DNA of 38,344 nt from a virus, in IMG/VR virus record IMGVR_UViG_3300047586_000254, positions 1 to 38,344 of that record; one strand, 5' to 3'. Positions 1-8,595 of this stretch are shown here, piece by piece. Every line of letters starts with the position of its first letter. Within the stretch, counting starts at the first letter, position 1. The translations under genes and the position numbers were made by a program. The notes under the pieces are model-generated. The model ran no database searches, was not told where the DNA came from, and saw only the letters and a program-made list of their open reading frames with translations.

Positions 1-54
1 GCCCTTGACGAGGATGGCAGGCATGCCCTCCGCCGTCAGCGCTACGTCTGTCAT
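1..54 (-). CDS. 5' end of a phage structural gene, cut by the window edge
   Basis: Eighteen codons are visible, starting MTDVALTAEGMPAILVKG. The ATG shares an ATGA overlap with the stop of the preceding gene, and a GGAGG motif lies just upstream, which supports the start. In phages of this layout, the gene after the head-tail connector cluster usually encodes a tail tube, tail sheath or tail assembly protein. That is inference from gene order; too little sequence is present to identify the family. Confidence 0.6.
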   Translation of the reverse strand, partial: MTDVALTAEGMPAILVKG

Positions 55-416
55 GGGATCCTCCAAAGGGTCAGAGTTACATCGTGATCAGGCGAGTCGC
101 CCTCCTTGCGCACGAGCTTGGGAGTGGACTGGGTCTTGATCCGCCAGTGCCCGGTCACGCTCCCGTCCCGGGCGGTGTAGAAGAGCGGGGGCTCGTTCTC
201 CACGATCCACTGCTGCAGGATGGCGACCTCGGCCAAGGTCTTCACGCGGCCGGAGACGGACTGCTCGCTCAGCACGTCGCCTCGGGTGTAGACCACGGGC
301 CGGCCGGTCGTGTCCGACAGGACCTCCATGCCGAACGGAATCTGGGGTGTCTCGTCGGGGACCTCCCAGAGGGTGACGACGCGCACGCCATCGCTCAGCA
401 GAACCGTGCTGCTCAT
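51..416 (-). CDS. hypothetical connector/tail-region protein
   Basis: A 121-residue protein, coupled by ATGA overlaps to both neighbours, so it is clearly part of the morphogenesis operon. It is rich in beta-strand-type sequence, with no signal peptide, membrane segment or catalytic motif. I do not recognise the family. The position, right after a tail-terminator-like gene and before the first gene cut by the edge, suggests a small neck or tail protein. Confidence 0.7.
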   Translation of the reverse strand: MSSTVLLSDGVRVVTLWEVPDETPQIPFGMEVLSDTTGRPVVYTRGDVLSEQSVSGRVKTLAEVAILQQWIVENEPPLFYTARDGSVTGHWRIKTQSTPKLVRKEGDSPDHDVTLTLWRIP

Positions 417-877
417 GAGCCCTCCCAGAGGTTGACCTTCACGGCATAGAAGCCGGTCACGCGCCAGACGCGGGCGTAGTCATCGAAGTACAGCTCGCCG
501 CCGGCGTTGCGCTCGATACGCTCGATCTTGGTGCGGTAGAACTTGCCCTCCTCGGCGTCGTCGGGCGTCACCAGAACGAAGTCCCGGACGCCCGTGGAGA
601 AGCGGAAGTCCAGCAGCCGGAAGACGACAGCCGCCAGCTCAGCCGCCGCGTCCGAGCGAACAGCCCAGGCGTCGATCTGCAGCCGGGGCTGGTCAGCGGT
701 GATGTGGGAGTCCGACCCTACCGTGCCGAGCCCGCCGGGCATGACCACGCCCAGGGGATAGGTGCGGGCCCGGGGGATCCTCGTGTACCAGCGGTCCTCA
801 GCCGGCGTGCAGGCCTTCAGATAGTAAGCGAGCTGGTGCGGAAGGTGCCCGTGTGGCCAGTCGACCATGCCCATCAT
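413..877 (-). CDS. putative tail terminator/completion protein
   Basis: A 154-residue protein if translation starts at the ATG whose last base overlaps the upstream stop (TGATGA arrangement). A longer upstream extension in the same frame runs back through the previous gene and is rejected. The middle (LQIDAWAVRSDAAAELAAVV, roughly residues 70-90) resembles the helix-rich part of small tail-terminator/DUF3168-type proteins, which cap the tail tube at the neck. Position directly after an HK97 gp10-like gene fits that role. The family assignment is by gene order and general pattern only. Confidence 0.6.
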   Translation of the reverse strand: MMGMVDWPHGHLPHQLAYYLKACTPAEDRWYTRIPRARTYPLGVVMPGGLGTVGSDSHITADQPRLQIDAWAVRSDAAAELAAVVFRLLDFRFSTGVRDFVLVTPDDAEEGKFYRTKIERIERNAGGELYFDDYARVWRVTGFYAVKVNLWEGS

Positions 878-1542
878 CAGCCTCCCGCGTTGATACGTTC
901 TCCGGCCCTCTGGGCCGCTCCTAGCAGTCGCGCCTCGCACCACTCCACGCTCATCTCCCAGGCCGGGTAGATGAACGGCTGGGCGCGGCCGCTCACGCGC
1001 ACGCCCCACACGGGTTTCCCGCCTGGTTTCGGCCGGAGCCAGATCTCGTCCGTCTTCATGGTCAGGTAGGTGCGGCTCTTGCCCTTGATCTGTTTCATGC
1101 CCCCGGGGCCCTCAGAGACGGCCTTGCCGGGTCCCTTGGCATTGAGCTGGCGCCCCTGGGTCTTGGTGACGGGCAGCCAGCCCCACTCCTTGCGCGCCTG
1201 GACCTCCAGGGAGGGCGCCATCGAGAAGGGCACAAAGTGGGGAACGGTCCCGAGCTCCTGGAACTTGGCGTAGATGAGGTTGGTGCCCACGGCCACGCCG
1301 TTCGGCAGGACCCCGTAGGCGATCGAGTTGATAAGGTCCCCGGTGTTGTGGAGGGCGGGGCCTCCGTGCGCGTTTCTCAGGTTGAGGATGTACTCCTTGA
1401 CCTGCTCGCTGACGTGCAGCCCGATGTCCTCGAAGGCGACTGCCATCTCGTCGGCGAAGATCTCAGCCGCCGCCTGCAGGCCGGTCATCCTCAGCCCCCG
1501 GATCTCTAGGCGCAACGGGATCATGAGGGTGGGCTCGGTCAC
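877..1542 (-). CDS. HK97 gp10-like neck/minor tail protein
   Basis: A 221-residue protein with an alpha-helical N-terminus (AAEIFADEMAVAFEDIG), then the pattern HNTGDLINSIAYGVLPNGVAVG and YAKFQELGT. The 'tG-L..SI' and 'YA-fqE-GT' pattern is typical of HK97 gp10-family neck proteins, which join the connector to the tail. It is longer than most members because of a basic insert of about 60 residues between residues 120 and 180 (KTQGRQLNAKGPGKAVSEG). Its ATG overlaps the stop of the head-closure gene by four bases. Confidence 0.8.
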   Translation of the reverse strand: MTEPTLMIPLRLEIRGLRMTGLQAAAEIFADEMAVAFEDIGLHVSEQVKEYILNLRNAHGGPALHNTGDLINSIAYGVLPNGVAVGTNLIYAKFQELGTVPHFVPFSMAPSLEVQARKEWGWLPVTKTQGRQLNAKGPGKAVSEGPGGMKQIKGKSRTYLTMKTDEIWLRPKPGGKPVWGVRVSGRAQPFIYPAWEMSVEWCEARLLGAAQRAGERINAGG

Positions 1543-1880
1543 GGCGTCCAGGCCTCCAGGTCATACTCCAGGTGGAAGTTGCGCGCCTGACCGTCGACGT
1601 AGGCGATGCGGTAGCGCGGGGGCTCGCCAGGCACGGCGCCCCCCTCCTTGTAGCGCACGTTCCAGATCTCGCAGCGCTCGGTGACGTCGGGGAAGAAGGG
1701 CGTCACCATGCGCCGGCTGAGCGCGGTGCCGACGCCGCCCGCCAGGTAGCGGAGGCTCCCACTCATACGGATCCAGCCGCAGGGGACGTCGGCATGCAGG
1801 AGGACCGGCGTGTCCTCGGGCTCGGCGTTCTCGTCGTCCTCGACGAGCTTGTAGATGTCGCAGAGGAAGGGGAAGGCCAC
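1539..1880 (-). CDS. phage head closure / head-tail joining protein
   Basis: A 113-residue protein. Size, position after the connector and before an HK97 gp10-like gene, and the beta-rich pattern with 'CGWIRMSGSLRYL' and 'YRIAYVDGQARNFHLEYDLE' fit small head-closure (SPP1 gp16-type) proteins that seal the DNA-filled head. No catalytic motif is expected. The identification rests mainly on gene order and size. Confidence 0.65.
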   Translation of the reverse strand: MAFPFLCDIYKLVEDDENAEPEDTPVLLHADVPCGWIRMSGSLRYLAGGVGTALSRRMVTPFFPDVTERCEIWNVRYKEGGAVPGEPPRYRIAYVDGQARNFHLEYDLEAWTP

Positions 1881-1882
1881 GG

Positions 1883-2533
1883 TCAGATCCCCACGACGAT
1901 CGAGGGCCGGTAGCAGCCGTAGAGGGCCTTCTTGACGTCGTAGCGGAGCAGGTTCTCCAGGGTCTCCTTGCGGGCCTGGTGATCGCGCTCGCCGGATATC
2001 TCGCCGTCACGCACCGAGCCCCAGGGAGCTATCTCGTCGCGCCGGCTGACCGTGTCGTCTCCGCGCACACAGATGGCCTCGATCAAGTCGTAGAGGACTC
2101 GCACGCCGTTGGCCGGCAGCGTGAAGCCCCACTTACCGGTGATGGTGAGCGGGTGACGGAAGCCCACCCGCTCGCGCTGGCGGAAGCCCGGGTAGAAGGT
2201 GAAGTGATAGTCGGCGATCGGCGGGACCAGGGGCTCCAGCATCCAGCCGGCGCTCGTGATCTCGAGCTGCGCGGTGATGTCACCGAGCGTGTCTGAGACG
2301 ACGGACGTCACCGAGTGCAGGCACTCGGGCAGGGCGATCGCCTGGCCGCCGGGCGGCCGCAGGCGCCGCGCCACGTCCTCGGCGTCGACGGTGAGTTGCC
2401 GACTCAGCTCGGCACGAAGGATGTCCATGGCCCTCGCCTCCATGGGCCCGCAGGTGTCAGCCGTCAGGGCTTGCACTTCGGCCAGCTTGGAGTAGGCCTT
2501 TAGGTCTGCGAGGCTGGTGATGACAAGGGCCAT
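1883..2533 (-). CDS. head-tail connector (adaptor) protein
   Basis: A 216-residue protein preceded by a clear ribosome site (AAGGAGGAG before ATG). The N-terminus has the helical pattern of gp6/gp15-type adaptors ('LADLKAYSKLAEVQ...ARAMDILRAELSRQL'), which sit under the portal ring. The middle carries a beta-rich block (FTFYPGFRQRERVGFRHP) and the C-terminus a helical segment (KETLENLLRYDVKKALYG). The gene lies between the fibre gene and the head-closure gene, as expected for a connector. Confidence 0.7.
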   Translation of the reverse strand: MALVITSLADLKAYSKLAEVQALTADTCGPMEARAMDILRAELSRQLTVDAEDVARRLRPPGGQAIALPECLHSVTSVVSDTLGDITAQLEITSAGWMLEPLVPPIADYHFTFYPGFRQRERVGFRHPLTITGKWGFTLPANGVRVLYDLIEAICVRGDDTVSRRDEIAPWGSVRDGEISGERDHQARKETLENLLRYDVKKALYGCYRPSIVVGI

Positions 2534-2546
2534 GGTCCACTCCTCC

Positions 2547-4496
2547 TTAGGAAGGTACGTCCGCCACCATCAGGCCGACCGTCTTGAGGGCCGTGAGGAG
2601 CGCGTTGAACTCGGTGACCGTGGGGTTGGTGACCTCGGTGCTCTGCGGGACGTTCGCCGCCACCGGATTCGGTGCCACGACGGTCCACTCCGCGCCGTCC
2701 CAGGTCATGATCTGATCGGTGTCCCGCTCCAGTACGCAGTCGCCCAGCTCGTTCTCTGGTGCGCCTTTCGCCAGGAAGTGGATGGTGAGGTACATCGGCG
2801 CGCTCAGGGTCCAGGTGCTCCCGTCATTGCCGTACGCGCCCAGGGTCGTGCCGTCGCCCGCGTACTCCAGGTTGGCCGTCGCACCAGACACCCGGTAGCA
2901 GACCAGCCAGTAGCTCGTGCCCAGGGTCAGGTTCACGTCTGCGAAGTCGAACACCGGACGCTCGTGAGCCGCCATCCCGGCCACGTAGTCCGCGTCGCTC
3001 TGCGCCACCTGCACGCCCGGTTTCCCCGCCACGTTCGTGTAGATGAAACCACGGAAGGTGATTGAGGCACTCTCGAATCCGAACTCGGTTTCCAGCCGGT
3101 AGTGTCCTTCGCCGTTGCCGGTGAACTTGGTGCAGTGATAGGCACCATCCGAGTAGTTCGCGGAGAACATGTGGTCCGTGCTCCCCACCGTCTGAATGAG
3201 CCCCAGAAGGCCGGGAAGCGCGGCCGCGTTGGCGACGGAGGGCTTCCAGGTCATATCCGCAGCAGCCAGGTAGGCATCTTCCAGGTCTGAGCCGGGAATG
3301 CCACCTTCGGGCTTGACATAACCGCCTTGAGTAGCACTGTCAGCCAACCCAAGGCTCGCTTGCACTTCCGTGGTCAGGTCGGTTGCTGGGATGCCGTCCT
3401 CGGGCTTCGTGTAACCGCCTTCACTGACTAGCGTCCAGGCCGCATCCTTCCAGGTCATGATCGCGCCCAGGTCCCGCTGCAGGATGCAGTCGCCCGGGGT
3501 GTTCGCCGGTGCGCCGGCTTCCAGGAAGTAGACGAGCAGGTACATCGGGGCGCAGGTCGTCCAGGAGCCGCCATTGGAGCTGTAGGCTCCGGTCGAGCCA
3601 GTGGTCGCCGCTTTCTCGGCGAGGGTCCCGGGGTCCGCTTGGCTACAGACGAGCCAATAGGTCGTGCCTTCCACAAGGTCGGCGTCCGCGAACTCGAACT
3701 CGATGGGCTCGCCGTTGCCGGTGGTGGTCACTTCGTCGTCGGCGTCAATGGAAACTGGGTTTGGCCAGGGATGGCCCGAGCTGGTCGAGTAGATGGCTGC
3801 GTGCACCTTCTGGGGGTCTAGCGCCTCCGAGGGCGGCATCGTCTGCAGCCGGTAGGCCCCGCGCCCTCGGCCGGTGAAGGCGGTGGCGTGGAAGGGCGTG
3901 GTGTAGTCATGGGGGAAGACTCCGCCGGTGGTGCCGACGGTCTGGACGAGCGCCTTCACGCCGGGCAACGCCGCCGCATCGGCCACCGAAGGCTTCCAGG
4001 TGACCGTCGGTATCGTGCCCGGGGCGAGATCCTCCGCCGGGATGCCACCTGCGGGAGCCTGGTAGGCGCTGTCCGCCTTGCCCAGGCTCGTTTGCACGTC
4101 GGTAGTCATGTCCGAGCTGGGGATGCCGTCTTCGGGCAATTCGTAGGCGCTGTCGGCTGCAGCCAGGCTGTCCTGCACCGCCGTGGTCATCGCGCTGCTC
4201 GGGATCCCGTCCTGCGGAAGCACATAGGCGTCACCGGACTGCAGAGCTGAGTCGGCTTTCCCCAGGCTTGCGGTCACGCCGGCCGCCAGATCATCGGTGG
4301 TGATGCCACCCTCTGGAAGCTGGTAGGCCGTGCTGCCGGCGGTCAGATCGGCTTGCACGTCGCTGGACAGAGACTCGGCTGGGATGCCACCCTGCGGCAC
4401 TGCCAGACCGGCGTTAACCGAGTCCACCAGTGAATTCACAAGGTCGCTGACGGCCGGCGCCCCGAGGGAGCCGGCCGGTATGCGGGTCAGAGGCAT
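2547..4496 (-). CDS. repeat-containing head fibre protein with duplicated beta domain
   Basis: A 649-residue protein preceded by TAAGGAGG. The N-terminus (MPLTRIPAGSLGAPAVSDLV) is shared in pattern with the next upstream gene. Residues about 32-162 contain tandem copies of a roughly 25-residue unit of the form GIPSSDMTTDVQTSLGKADS, typical of head fibre proteins. Two long, similar domains then follow (about residues 169-350 and 418-600), each starting WKPSVA-AAALPG and containing YWLVC, APMYL and GDC-L-RD. Another GIP repeat pair lies between them. It probably makes a trimeric fibre anchored on the capsid that binds cell surfaces; this is inferred from repeats and position between capsid and connector genes. 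Confidence 0.75.
   Translation of the reverse strand: MPLTRIPAGSLGAPAVSDLVNSLVDSVNAGLAVPQGGIPAESLSSDVQADLTAGSTAYQLPEGGITTDDLAAGVTASLGKADSALQSGDAYVLPQDGIPSSAMTTAVQDSLAAADSAYELPEDGIPSSDMTTDVQTSLGKADSAYQAPAGGIPAEDLAPGTIPTVTWKPSVADAAALPGVKALVQTVGTTGGVFPHDYTTPFHATAFTGRGRGAYRLQTMPPSEALDPQKVHAAIYSTSSGHPWPNPVSIDADDEVTTTGNGEPIEFEFADADLVEGTTYWLVCSQADPGTLAEKAATTGSTGAYSSNGGSWTTCAPMYLLVYFLEAGAPANTPGDCILQRDLGAIMTWKDAAWTLVSEGGYTKPEDGIPATDLTTEVQASLGLADSATQGGYVKPEGGIPGSDLEDAYLAAADMTWKPSVANAAALPGLLGLIQTVGSTDHMFSANYSDGAYHCTKFTGNGEGHYRLETEFGFESASITFRGFIYTNVAGKPGVQVAQSDADYVAGMAAHERPVFDFADVNLTLGTSYWLVCYRVSGATANLEYAGDGTTLGAYGNDGSTWTLSAPMYLTIHFLAKGAPENELGDCVLERDTDQIMTWDGAEWTVVAPNPVAANVPQSTEVTNPTVTEFNALLTALKTVGLMVADVPS
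4010..4403 (-). repeat. tandem coding repeats of the head fibre (GIP...SLGKADSA units)
   Basis: About five degenerate units of roughly 75 bases encode GIP-S-DL--VQ-SLGKADSA-type peptides. Two further units lie at about 3,260-3,415. They are in frame, and differences fall mostly at synonymous or conservative positions, so they are protein repeats and not a CRISPR or a non-coding satellite. Confidence 0.75.
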
Positions 4497-4506
4497 CTCG
4501 GCCTCC

Positions 4507-5013
4507 TTAGGCTACGCAGGTGTCGGTGAAGTCGGCACCAGTGGCATCGGGGGCGATCCCCAGGATCTCGGCGCACACGGTGGTGAAGCCGAGGGAGTCG
4601 TGGTTGGCGTAGATCTTGGTGCCGGCGCCAGGGGTACCGTTGGTGTCGTAGGTGAGCACCACGGTGGCCACGCCGTCGACCACGGCGGGCGTGGTGTCGT
4701 CGATGGCCGGCGCTCCTACGGGCGCGGCCGTCACGGTCTCGACCGGGGTCAGGGTGACCAGGCCGCCGGCGGAGTTGATCCAGGTGTGGATGTTGCCATT
4801 CTCGTCCTGGAACTCCAGCTTGACGGTCTTGTGGTAGGTACCGACCGGGGCGGCTGTGACCACGGCTCCGCTGGATGCAGCGGTCGCGGGCACGGCCACG
4901 AGCTTGATCTGTCGCTGCCCGGTGGTGGCGAGGGCCTGAAGGATCAGGGCGTTGATGACGGCCTGGAACTCCGGCGTGCCCACCGAGCCCGACGGGATGG
5001 TGGTGAGCTTCAT
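4507..5013 (-). CDS. small capsid fibre/decoration protein sharing the fibre N-terminus
   Basis: A 168-residue protein preceded by AAAGGAAAGCT before ATG. It starts KLTTIPSGSVGTPEFQAVIN, matching in pattern the neighbouring fibre's LTRIPAGSLGAPAVSDLVN, so both probably use the same capsid-attachment module. The remainder is beta-rich, resembling an Ig-like or jelly-roll domain with a repeated VTAAPVG motif at about residues 52-58 and 94-100. The C-terminus contains two cysteines. A decoration or short head-fibre role is inferred from position and shared N-terminus. Confidence 0.6.
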   Translation of the reverse strand: MKLTTIPSGSVGTPEFQAVINALILQALATTGQRQIKLVAVPATAASSGAVVTAAPVGTYHKTVKLEFQDENGNIHTWINSAGGLVTLTPVETVTAAPVGAPAIDDTTPAVVDGVATVVLTYDTNGTPGAGTKIYANHDSLGFTTVCAEILGIAPDATGADFTDTCVA

Positions 5014-5050
5014 AGCTTTCCTTCTTTCTGTCCCGGGAGGGACGCGGGGA

Positions 5051-5554
5051 CTATCGGGCCTGGCCCTTGCCGCGCACGGCGTGCTCGCCCTGGGCGGTGG
5101 TCATCGGGCCGTGGTAGGGGGCTTCAAAGTCCTTGCGGACCGCGAGGCGGAAGAGACGCGTGCCCAGGAGCACGATCTGCTGGTCCTTGTCGTCGACCTT
5201 GAACGGCACTCCCCTGAGCGCACGCGCCTTCGGGTTGCCGTTGATCCTCATGGGCCCATACGACGCCGGGCCGTCCAGGATCAGCCAGTCAGCCAGGCCG
5301 GCCGTCGTGGCCTCCTCCTGGGCGATCGCGTCGGCCTCCTCGATCGGCTGGAACGTCGGCGCCGGATCCTCGCCCACTTCCTCCGGCGGCTCTTCTGAGC
5401 CGAAGGGCATCAGAGGTACGGGTTGCGGCAGGCCGGCGGCCGCCAGGGCTTCTCGTTCATCCGCGAGTTGCTGTGGGGTCTTGGCCACGGGTTCCGGCTT
5501 CGGCTCCTTGGGCGGGGCCTTGGCTACGTTGTTCTTGGGCGCAGTGGTGGTCAT
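5051..5554 (-). CDS. hypothetical capsid-region protein
   Basis: A 167-residue protein when started at the ATG with GAAGGAGAT upstream; a 21-residue upstream extension has no ribosome site. The first half is rich in Pro, Glu and Ala and probably disordered. The second half (FKVDDKDQQIVLLGTRLFRL) looks folded. It has no membrane or catalytic motif. Being immediately downstream of the major capsid gene, it may be a head completion or decoration protein, but I do not recognise the family. Confidence 0.6.
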   Translation of the reverse strand: MTTTAPKNNVAKAPPKEPKPEPVAKTPQQLADEREALAAAGLPQPVPLMPFGSEEPPEEVGEDPAPTFQPIEEADAIAQEEATTAGLADWLILDGPASYGPMRINGNPKARALRGVPFKVDDKDQQIVLLGTRLFRLAVRKDFEAPYHGPMTTAQGEHAVRGKGQAR

Positions 5555-5643
5555 AGCTCTCGATCTCCTTCCGTGCCCGAAGGGGTATGAAGGCCAGGGG
5601 GCCGGTGGGGCACGCACCGAGCCCCCGACAGCCGCGACGGGGT

Positions 5644-5668
5644 GGGCGCAGGGGGTGAGCCTGCGCCC
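5644..5668 (-). terminator. strong hairpin after the capsid gene
   Basis: A perfect nine-base-pair inverted repeat, GGGCGCAGG / CCTGCGCCC, with a seven-base loop lies about 75 bases past the major capsid stop. There is no T-run on the minus strand, so it may stabilise the capsid message or cause partial termination instead of acting as a full intrinsic terminator. Confidence 0.5.
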
Positions 5669-5739
5669 GTGTCTCGTCTCGGGTTGGCCACATGGTGGGG
5701 AAGCGATGGAGTCTGGAAGTGAAACTCCCAGTTAGTGAA

Positions 5740-6681
5740 CTAGAACGGCAGCTCGATGCTCTCGCAGATGACGGTCGCGTCGAACTCCTGGACGATCGGG
5801 TCGTCATCCAAAAAGACGGAGTAGTAGCGCATGTCGTTCATGATCGCGTCCTTGCCCTCGACCGTCTTGCGGATCCTGACGTCCCAGGTGGACACGATGA
5901 CGAAGTTCTGTGGGTCGCCCAGGATGATCGTGCCGTCGGGGATGCTCGGGCAGTAGACGATGTCCAAGCCCAGGGGCTTGTTCGCCACGTCGGTGCCGAG
6001 CAGGGCCAGGTCGCCGGCGCCGGTTGCGCGGCTGGAGACCATCTCCACCCAGGCGATCCGGGTCGCGGCGTTCATCATCCACTTGACGTTGCCGGTCCTG
6101 AAGAACTTGGGCGGCATGGCCTTATACATCCCGAAGAGGTGGTCCTTCGAGAAGGTCCCGCCGTTGATCCCGGACGCCGTCACGATGTGGCCGCTGTTCC
6201 GGACCTGCTTCAGCCACCCGTCGTTCAGGGTGAGGAAGTCGTAGTCCGGGTCGGTGTCGTCGGCGAAGGCGGTGTCGCTGTTCCAGTGCAGGTCCTCGAG
6301 ATCGAGGCCGAGCTGGGTGGTCATCATGCCCATGATCTTGTCTTCGAGGGCCTCGCCCTCGATGTTGTCGTGGAACATGTCCTCGCTGCACTCCCAGGGG
6401 AGGCAGAGGCGCGCCACGGAGTAGGGCACGTGCGCGAAGGTGTTGGCGGCCCGGTAGGTGTCCGGTCCGGTGCCCTCGTGCTTGCCGCGCACCAGGCGCT
6501 TGCCGATGTAGATCTTGTCGATCTCACCGGTCTTGGCCGACATGCGCAGCTTGCGGCACTGCTGGCTGAAGGGCGCGATGTCGAAGATCATGACGTAGAA
6601 CTGCTTGACCTGCTCCGGGAGCATGAGCCCGTAGGCCATGTCGTTGGACGTCATCTTCACTACTGCTTCTCGGGGATCCAT
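5740..6681 (-). CDS. major capsid protein
   Basis: A 313-residue protein with the layout of HK97-fold capsid proteins of PBSX/SPP1-like phages. The N-terminal helix (LPEQVKQFYVMIFDIAPFSQQ) precedes a segment resembling an E-loop with basic residues (IYIGKRLVRGKHEGTG). An axial-domain pattern follows (PYSVARLCLPWECSEDMFHDN, KFFRTGNVKWMMNAATRIAW, LLGTDVANKPLGLDIVYCP). The C-terminus has beta-rich sequence ending VICESIELPF. It lies between the scaffold-like and decoration genes and is bracketed by hairpins, as expected for the most expressed structural gene. Confidence 0.85.
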   Translation of the reverse strand: MDPREAVVKMTSNDMAYGLMLPEQVKQFYVMIFDIAPFSQQCRKLRMSAKTGEIDKIYIGKRLVRGKHEGTGPDTYRAANTFAHVPYSVARLCLPWECSEDMFHDNIEGEALEDKIMGMMTTQLGLDLEDLHWNSDTAFADDTDPDYDFLTLNDGWLKQVRNSGHIVTASGINGGTFSKDHLFGMYKAMPPKFFRTGNVKWMMNAATRIAWVEMVSSRATGAGDLALLGTDVANKPLGLDIVYCPSIPDGTIILGDPQNFVIVSTWDVRIRKTVEGKDAIMNDMRYYSVFLDDDPIVQEFDATVICESIELPF

Positions 6682-6722
6682 GGAATGCCTCGCTTTCAGG
6701 CGTGGTGGACTTTTTGGGCAAT

Positions 6723-6754
6723 AAGAAAGGCCCCACTTCGAGGGCCTACTTCTT
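6723..6754 (-). terminator. hairpin between scaffold-like gene and capsid gene
   Basis: On the minus strand the sequence forms AAGAAGT-AGGCCC, an eight-base loop, then GGGCCT-TTCTT. That gives a six-base-pair GC-rich stem extended by an A/T-rich outer stem and followed by a T-rich tail. It is a plausible partial intrinsic terminator or RNA processing site ahead of the major capsid gene. Confidence 0.5.
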
Positions 6755-6841
6755 GTTGCTCGCGCTCGTCCGTGCCCGAAGAGCGTGGCGTGGTCTATGG
6801 GGTTGGCGGGGGAGCGGCCCGGGGGCCGCAGGAAACGGTGG

Positions 6842-7900
6842 TTAGATAAGGCCGCTCCACATCGAGGTGCTCTTGCCCTCGGCCGCGATCTCAGCGGCGC
6901 TCTTGGTCACGTTCGACTGACGCTGGCCCTGGGTCTTCTCGATCCGGTCCAGGCGCTCGCCCAGTGGAGCCACGGCCTCAGCTACTGCCTTGGTCACGTC
7001 CGCCTTGGCGAGGCCCGAATAGGTCCCTTCGGTGTCGCCCGGCTTGGCCGCGCCGCCGGCGTCCATACCCTCGGTGTCTTTGCCGTCACCGGGGCCGGCC
7101 TTCTCGACGGTGTCGCACTTGCTCACGTCGATCGAGGCGCCGCATTTCGAGCACTTGACGAACGGCCCTGCGGCCTTCGCCACGCCCTCAGCACCGGCCT
7201 CGTCCTGCCCGTCTCCGATCGACTTCTCGATCTTGTCCAGGCGCTCGGTGAAGGTGAGCAGCCCTTCGTCGACCGCCTCCTTCATGGCCTTCTTGACCTC
7301 GTCGGCCGTCATACCCATGTCCTCAGCTCCTTCCTCTGGGCCGGGTCTGCCGGCCGCTTTGCGAATGATGTCGCGTGCCCATCGTGCGAGCCCGCTGAAG
7401 GCGGACTTGCTCACTGTCCCGTCCTCCTCCGTCAGGTCTCCTTGATCCTCGGGTTCATCTTCTGAGGCGCCTTTCTGGATGGGCGGCTTTCCATCGAGAT
7501 CCTCGCGGATCTCGCCGGGCATGTCCGAGTCGGTCAGGTCGGGATGCAGGCGCCGCCAGGCGTCCCGGATCCGCTCTTTCACTCTCGGCATGTCCTCCTC
7601 AGGGATGTTCCCGTTGGTCCCTTGGTAGCCGTTGTCACCGATGCCCGAGACTGCCTGCCCCACCATCTGCGGGTGAGGCTTGCCGGGCTCCTTCGTGAGG
7701 CGGAACTTCCACTGCGTCGGGTCGTGAGGATCCGGCGCGTGGGCGAAGTCGGCCTCGCTGTAGTCGACGCCGCCCTCGGTCTTGACCGGCTGAGCAGTCG
7801 CCGAGTGGACCGCCTTCTTGACCATGAAGACTCGGTTGTTCGCGCCCCTGCCCACGACGTCGACGCGGTCGACCTCCAGGTCCGTCAGCTTTTGGGCCAT
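6842..7900 (-). CDS. putative scaffold protein with coiled coil and zinc-ribbon motif
   Basis: A 352-residue, highly charged protein between the protease and capsid genes, the usual place for scaffold. The N-terminus (LTDLEVDRVDVVGRGANNRVFMVKK) is a motif often found in XkdF-type phage proteins. Two similar coiled-coil segments occur (ERLDKIEKS near residue 220 and ERLDRIEKT near residue 315). Between them is a zinc-ribbon-like pair, CSKCGASIDVSKC. The start overlaps the protease stop by one base. Scaffold function is inferred from position, charge and coiled coils. Confidence 0.65.
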   Translation of the reverse strand: MAQKLTDLEVDRVDVVGRGANNRVFMVKKAVHSATAQPVKTEGGVDYSEADFAHAPDPHDPTQWKFRLTKEPGKPHPQMVGQAVSGIGDNGYQGTNGNIPEEDMPRVKERIRDAWRRLHPDLTDSDMPGEIREDLDGKPPIQKGASEDEPEDQGDLTEEDGTVSKSAFSGLARWARDIIRKAAGRPGPEEGAEDMGMTADEVKKAMKEAVDEGLLTFTERLDKIEKSIGDGQDEAGAEGVAKAAGPFVKCSKCGASIDVSKCDTVEKAGPGDGKDTEGMDAGGAAKPGDTEGTYSGLAKADVTKAVAEAVAPLGERLDRIEKTQGQRQSNVTKSAAEIAAEGKSTSMWSGLI

Positions 7901-8595
7901 CAGTCATCTCCTCCTTCCACGGTGAAGTCCACGCCGGCGCCCATCGGTGTCGGGTTCTGGCCGAGCGGGATCCGCGCGCCCTTGCCCTGGATGGAGTAGC
8001 CAGTGAACTTGCCCTTCTTGATCTCGTCCCACTGCTTCTGGGGCCAGACGGTGCCCATCACCCAGGAGCCCTTGCGGACCGTCTGCGTGCTGCCGTCCGT
8101 GCACTGGATGACCATGTCGCAGGGGGCGATGTAGGACTCCACGACCTCGGCGCCTTTGAGCGCCGGCCCCTGGTGCAGCTCGCCGGCCCGGCGGCTGCGG
8201 ACCATGTAGTCGTGGGCCGTCTTCTCGATGTCGTCAGCCGACAGGATGTCGCCCTGCAGGTCCTCCCTGTCAGGCTCCAGGACCACGCCCAGGGTGAAAC
8301 GCTTGTCCGGACGGCCCGCCTTCTCGACGGGCACGAGGATCTCGACCTGCTTGGTGATCGGGACGACCACCTGCTCCATCTCCTGAGGCTCGCCCAGGTC
8401 GACGTTGCCGGCCTCGTCGATGGTGTAGGGGTAGCGCCACCAGGCGTTCTCCTGCCAGCGCCTGACGACTACGTGATCGTCGTCCATCTCCTCGATGCTG
8501 AAGTCGGCGTTGCCGAGGGGATCCCGGCCGAGCCGGGCAGCCAGCGCGGCGGTCACTTGGTCCTGCTTCCACTGGTACGTGCCAGGCGTAGCCAT
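7900..8595 (-). CDS. prohead protease, XkdF/peptidase S78-2 family
   Basis: A 231-residue protein started at the ATG five bases after GGAGG; a GTG six bases further upstream would sit inside the ribosome site. The segment FTLGVVLEPDREDLQGDILS, followed by AHDYMVRSRRAGELHQG, then ESYIAPCDM and GSWVMGTVWPQKQWDEIKKG with TGYSIQGKGAR, is the characteristic pattern of XkdF-like serine proteases of PBSX-type phages. These mature the prohead by cleaving scaffold. The gene directly precedes the scaffold-like gene, which fits. Confidence 0.8.
   Translation of the reverse strand: MATPGTYQWKQDQVTAALAARLGRDPLGNADFSIEEMDDDHVVVRRWQENAWWRYPYTIDEAGNVDLGEPQEMEQVVVPITKQVEILVPVEKAGRPDKRFTLGVVLEPDREDLQGDILSADDIEKTAHDYMVRSRRAGELHQGPALKGAEVVESYIAPCDMVIQCTDGSTQTVRKGSWVMGTVWPQKQWDEIKKGKFTGYSIQGKGARIPLGQNPTPMGAGVDFTVEGGDD

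Noticed and set aside
4010-4403. Regular repeats suggesting a CRISPR array
   Set aside because: The units are in-frame coding repeats of a fibre protein, with divergent copies and no constant spacers.
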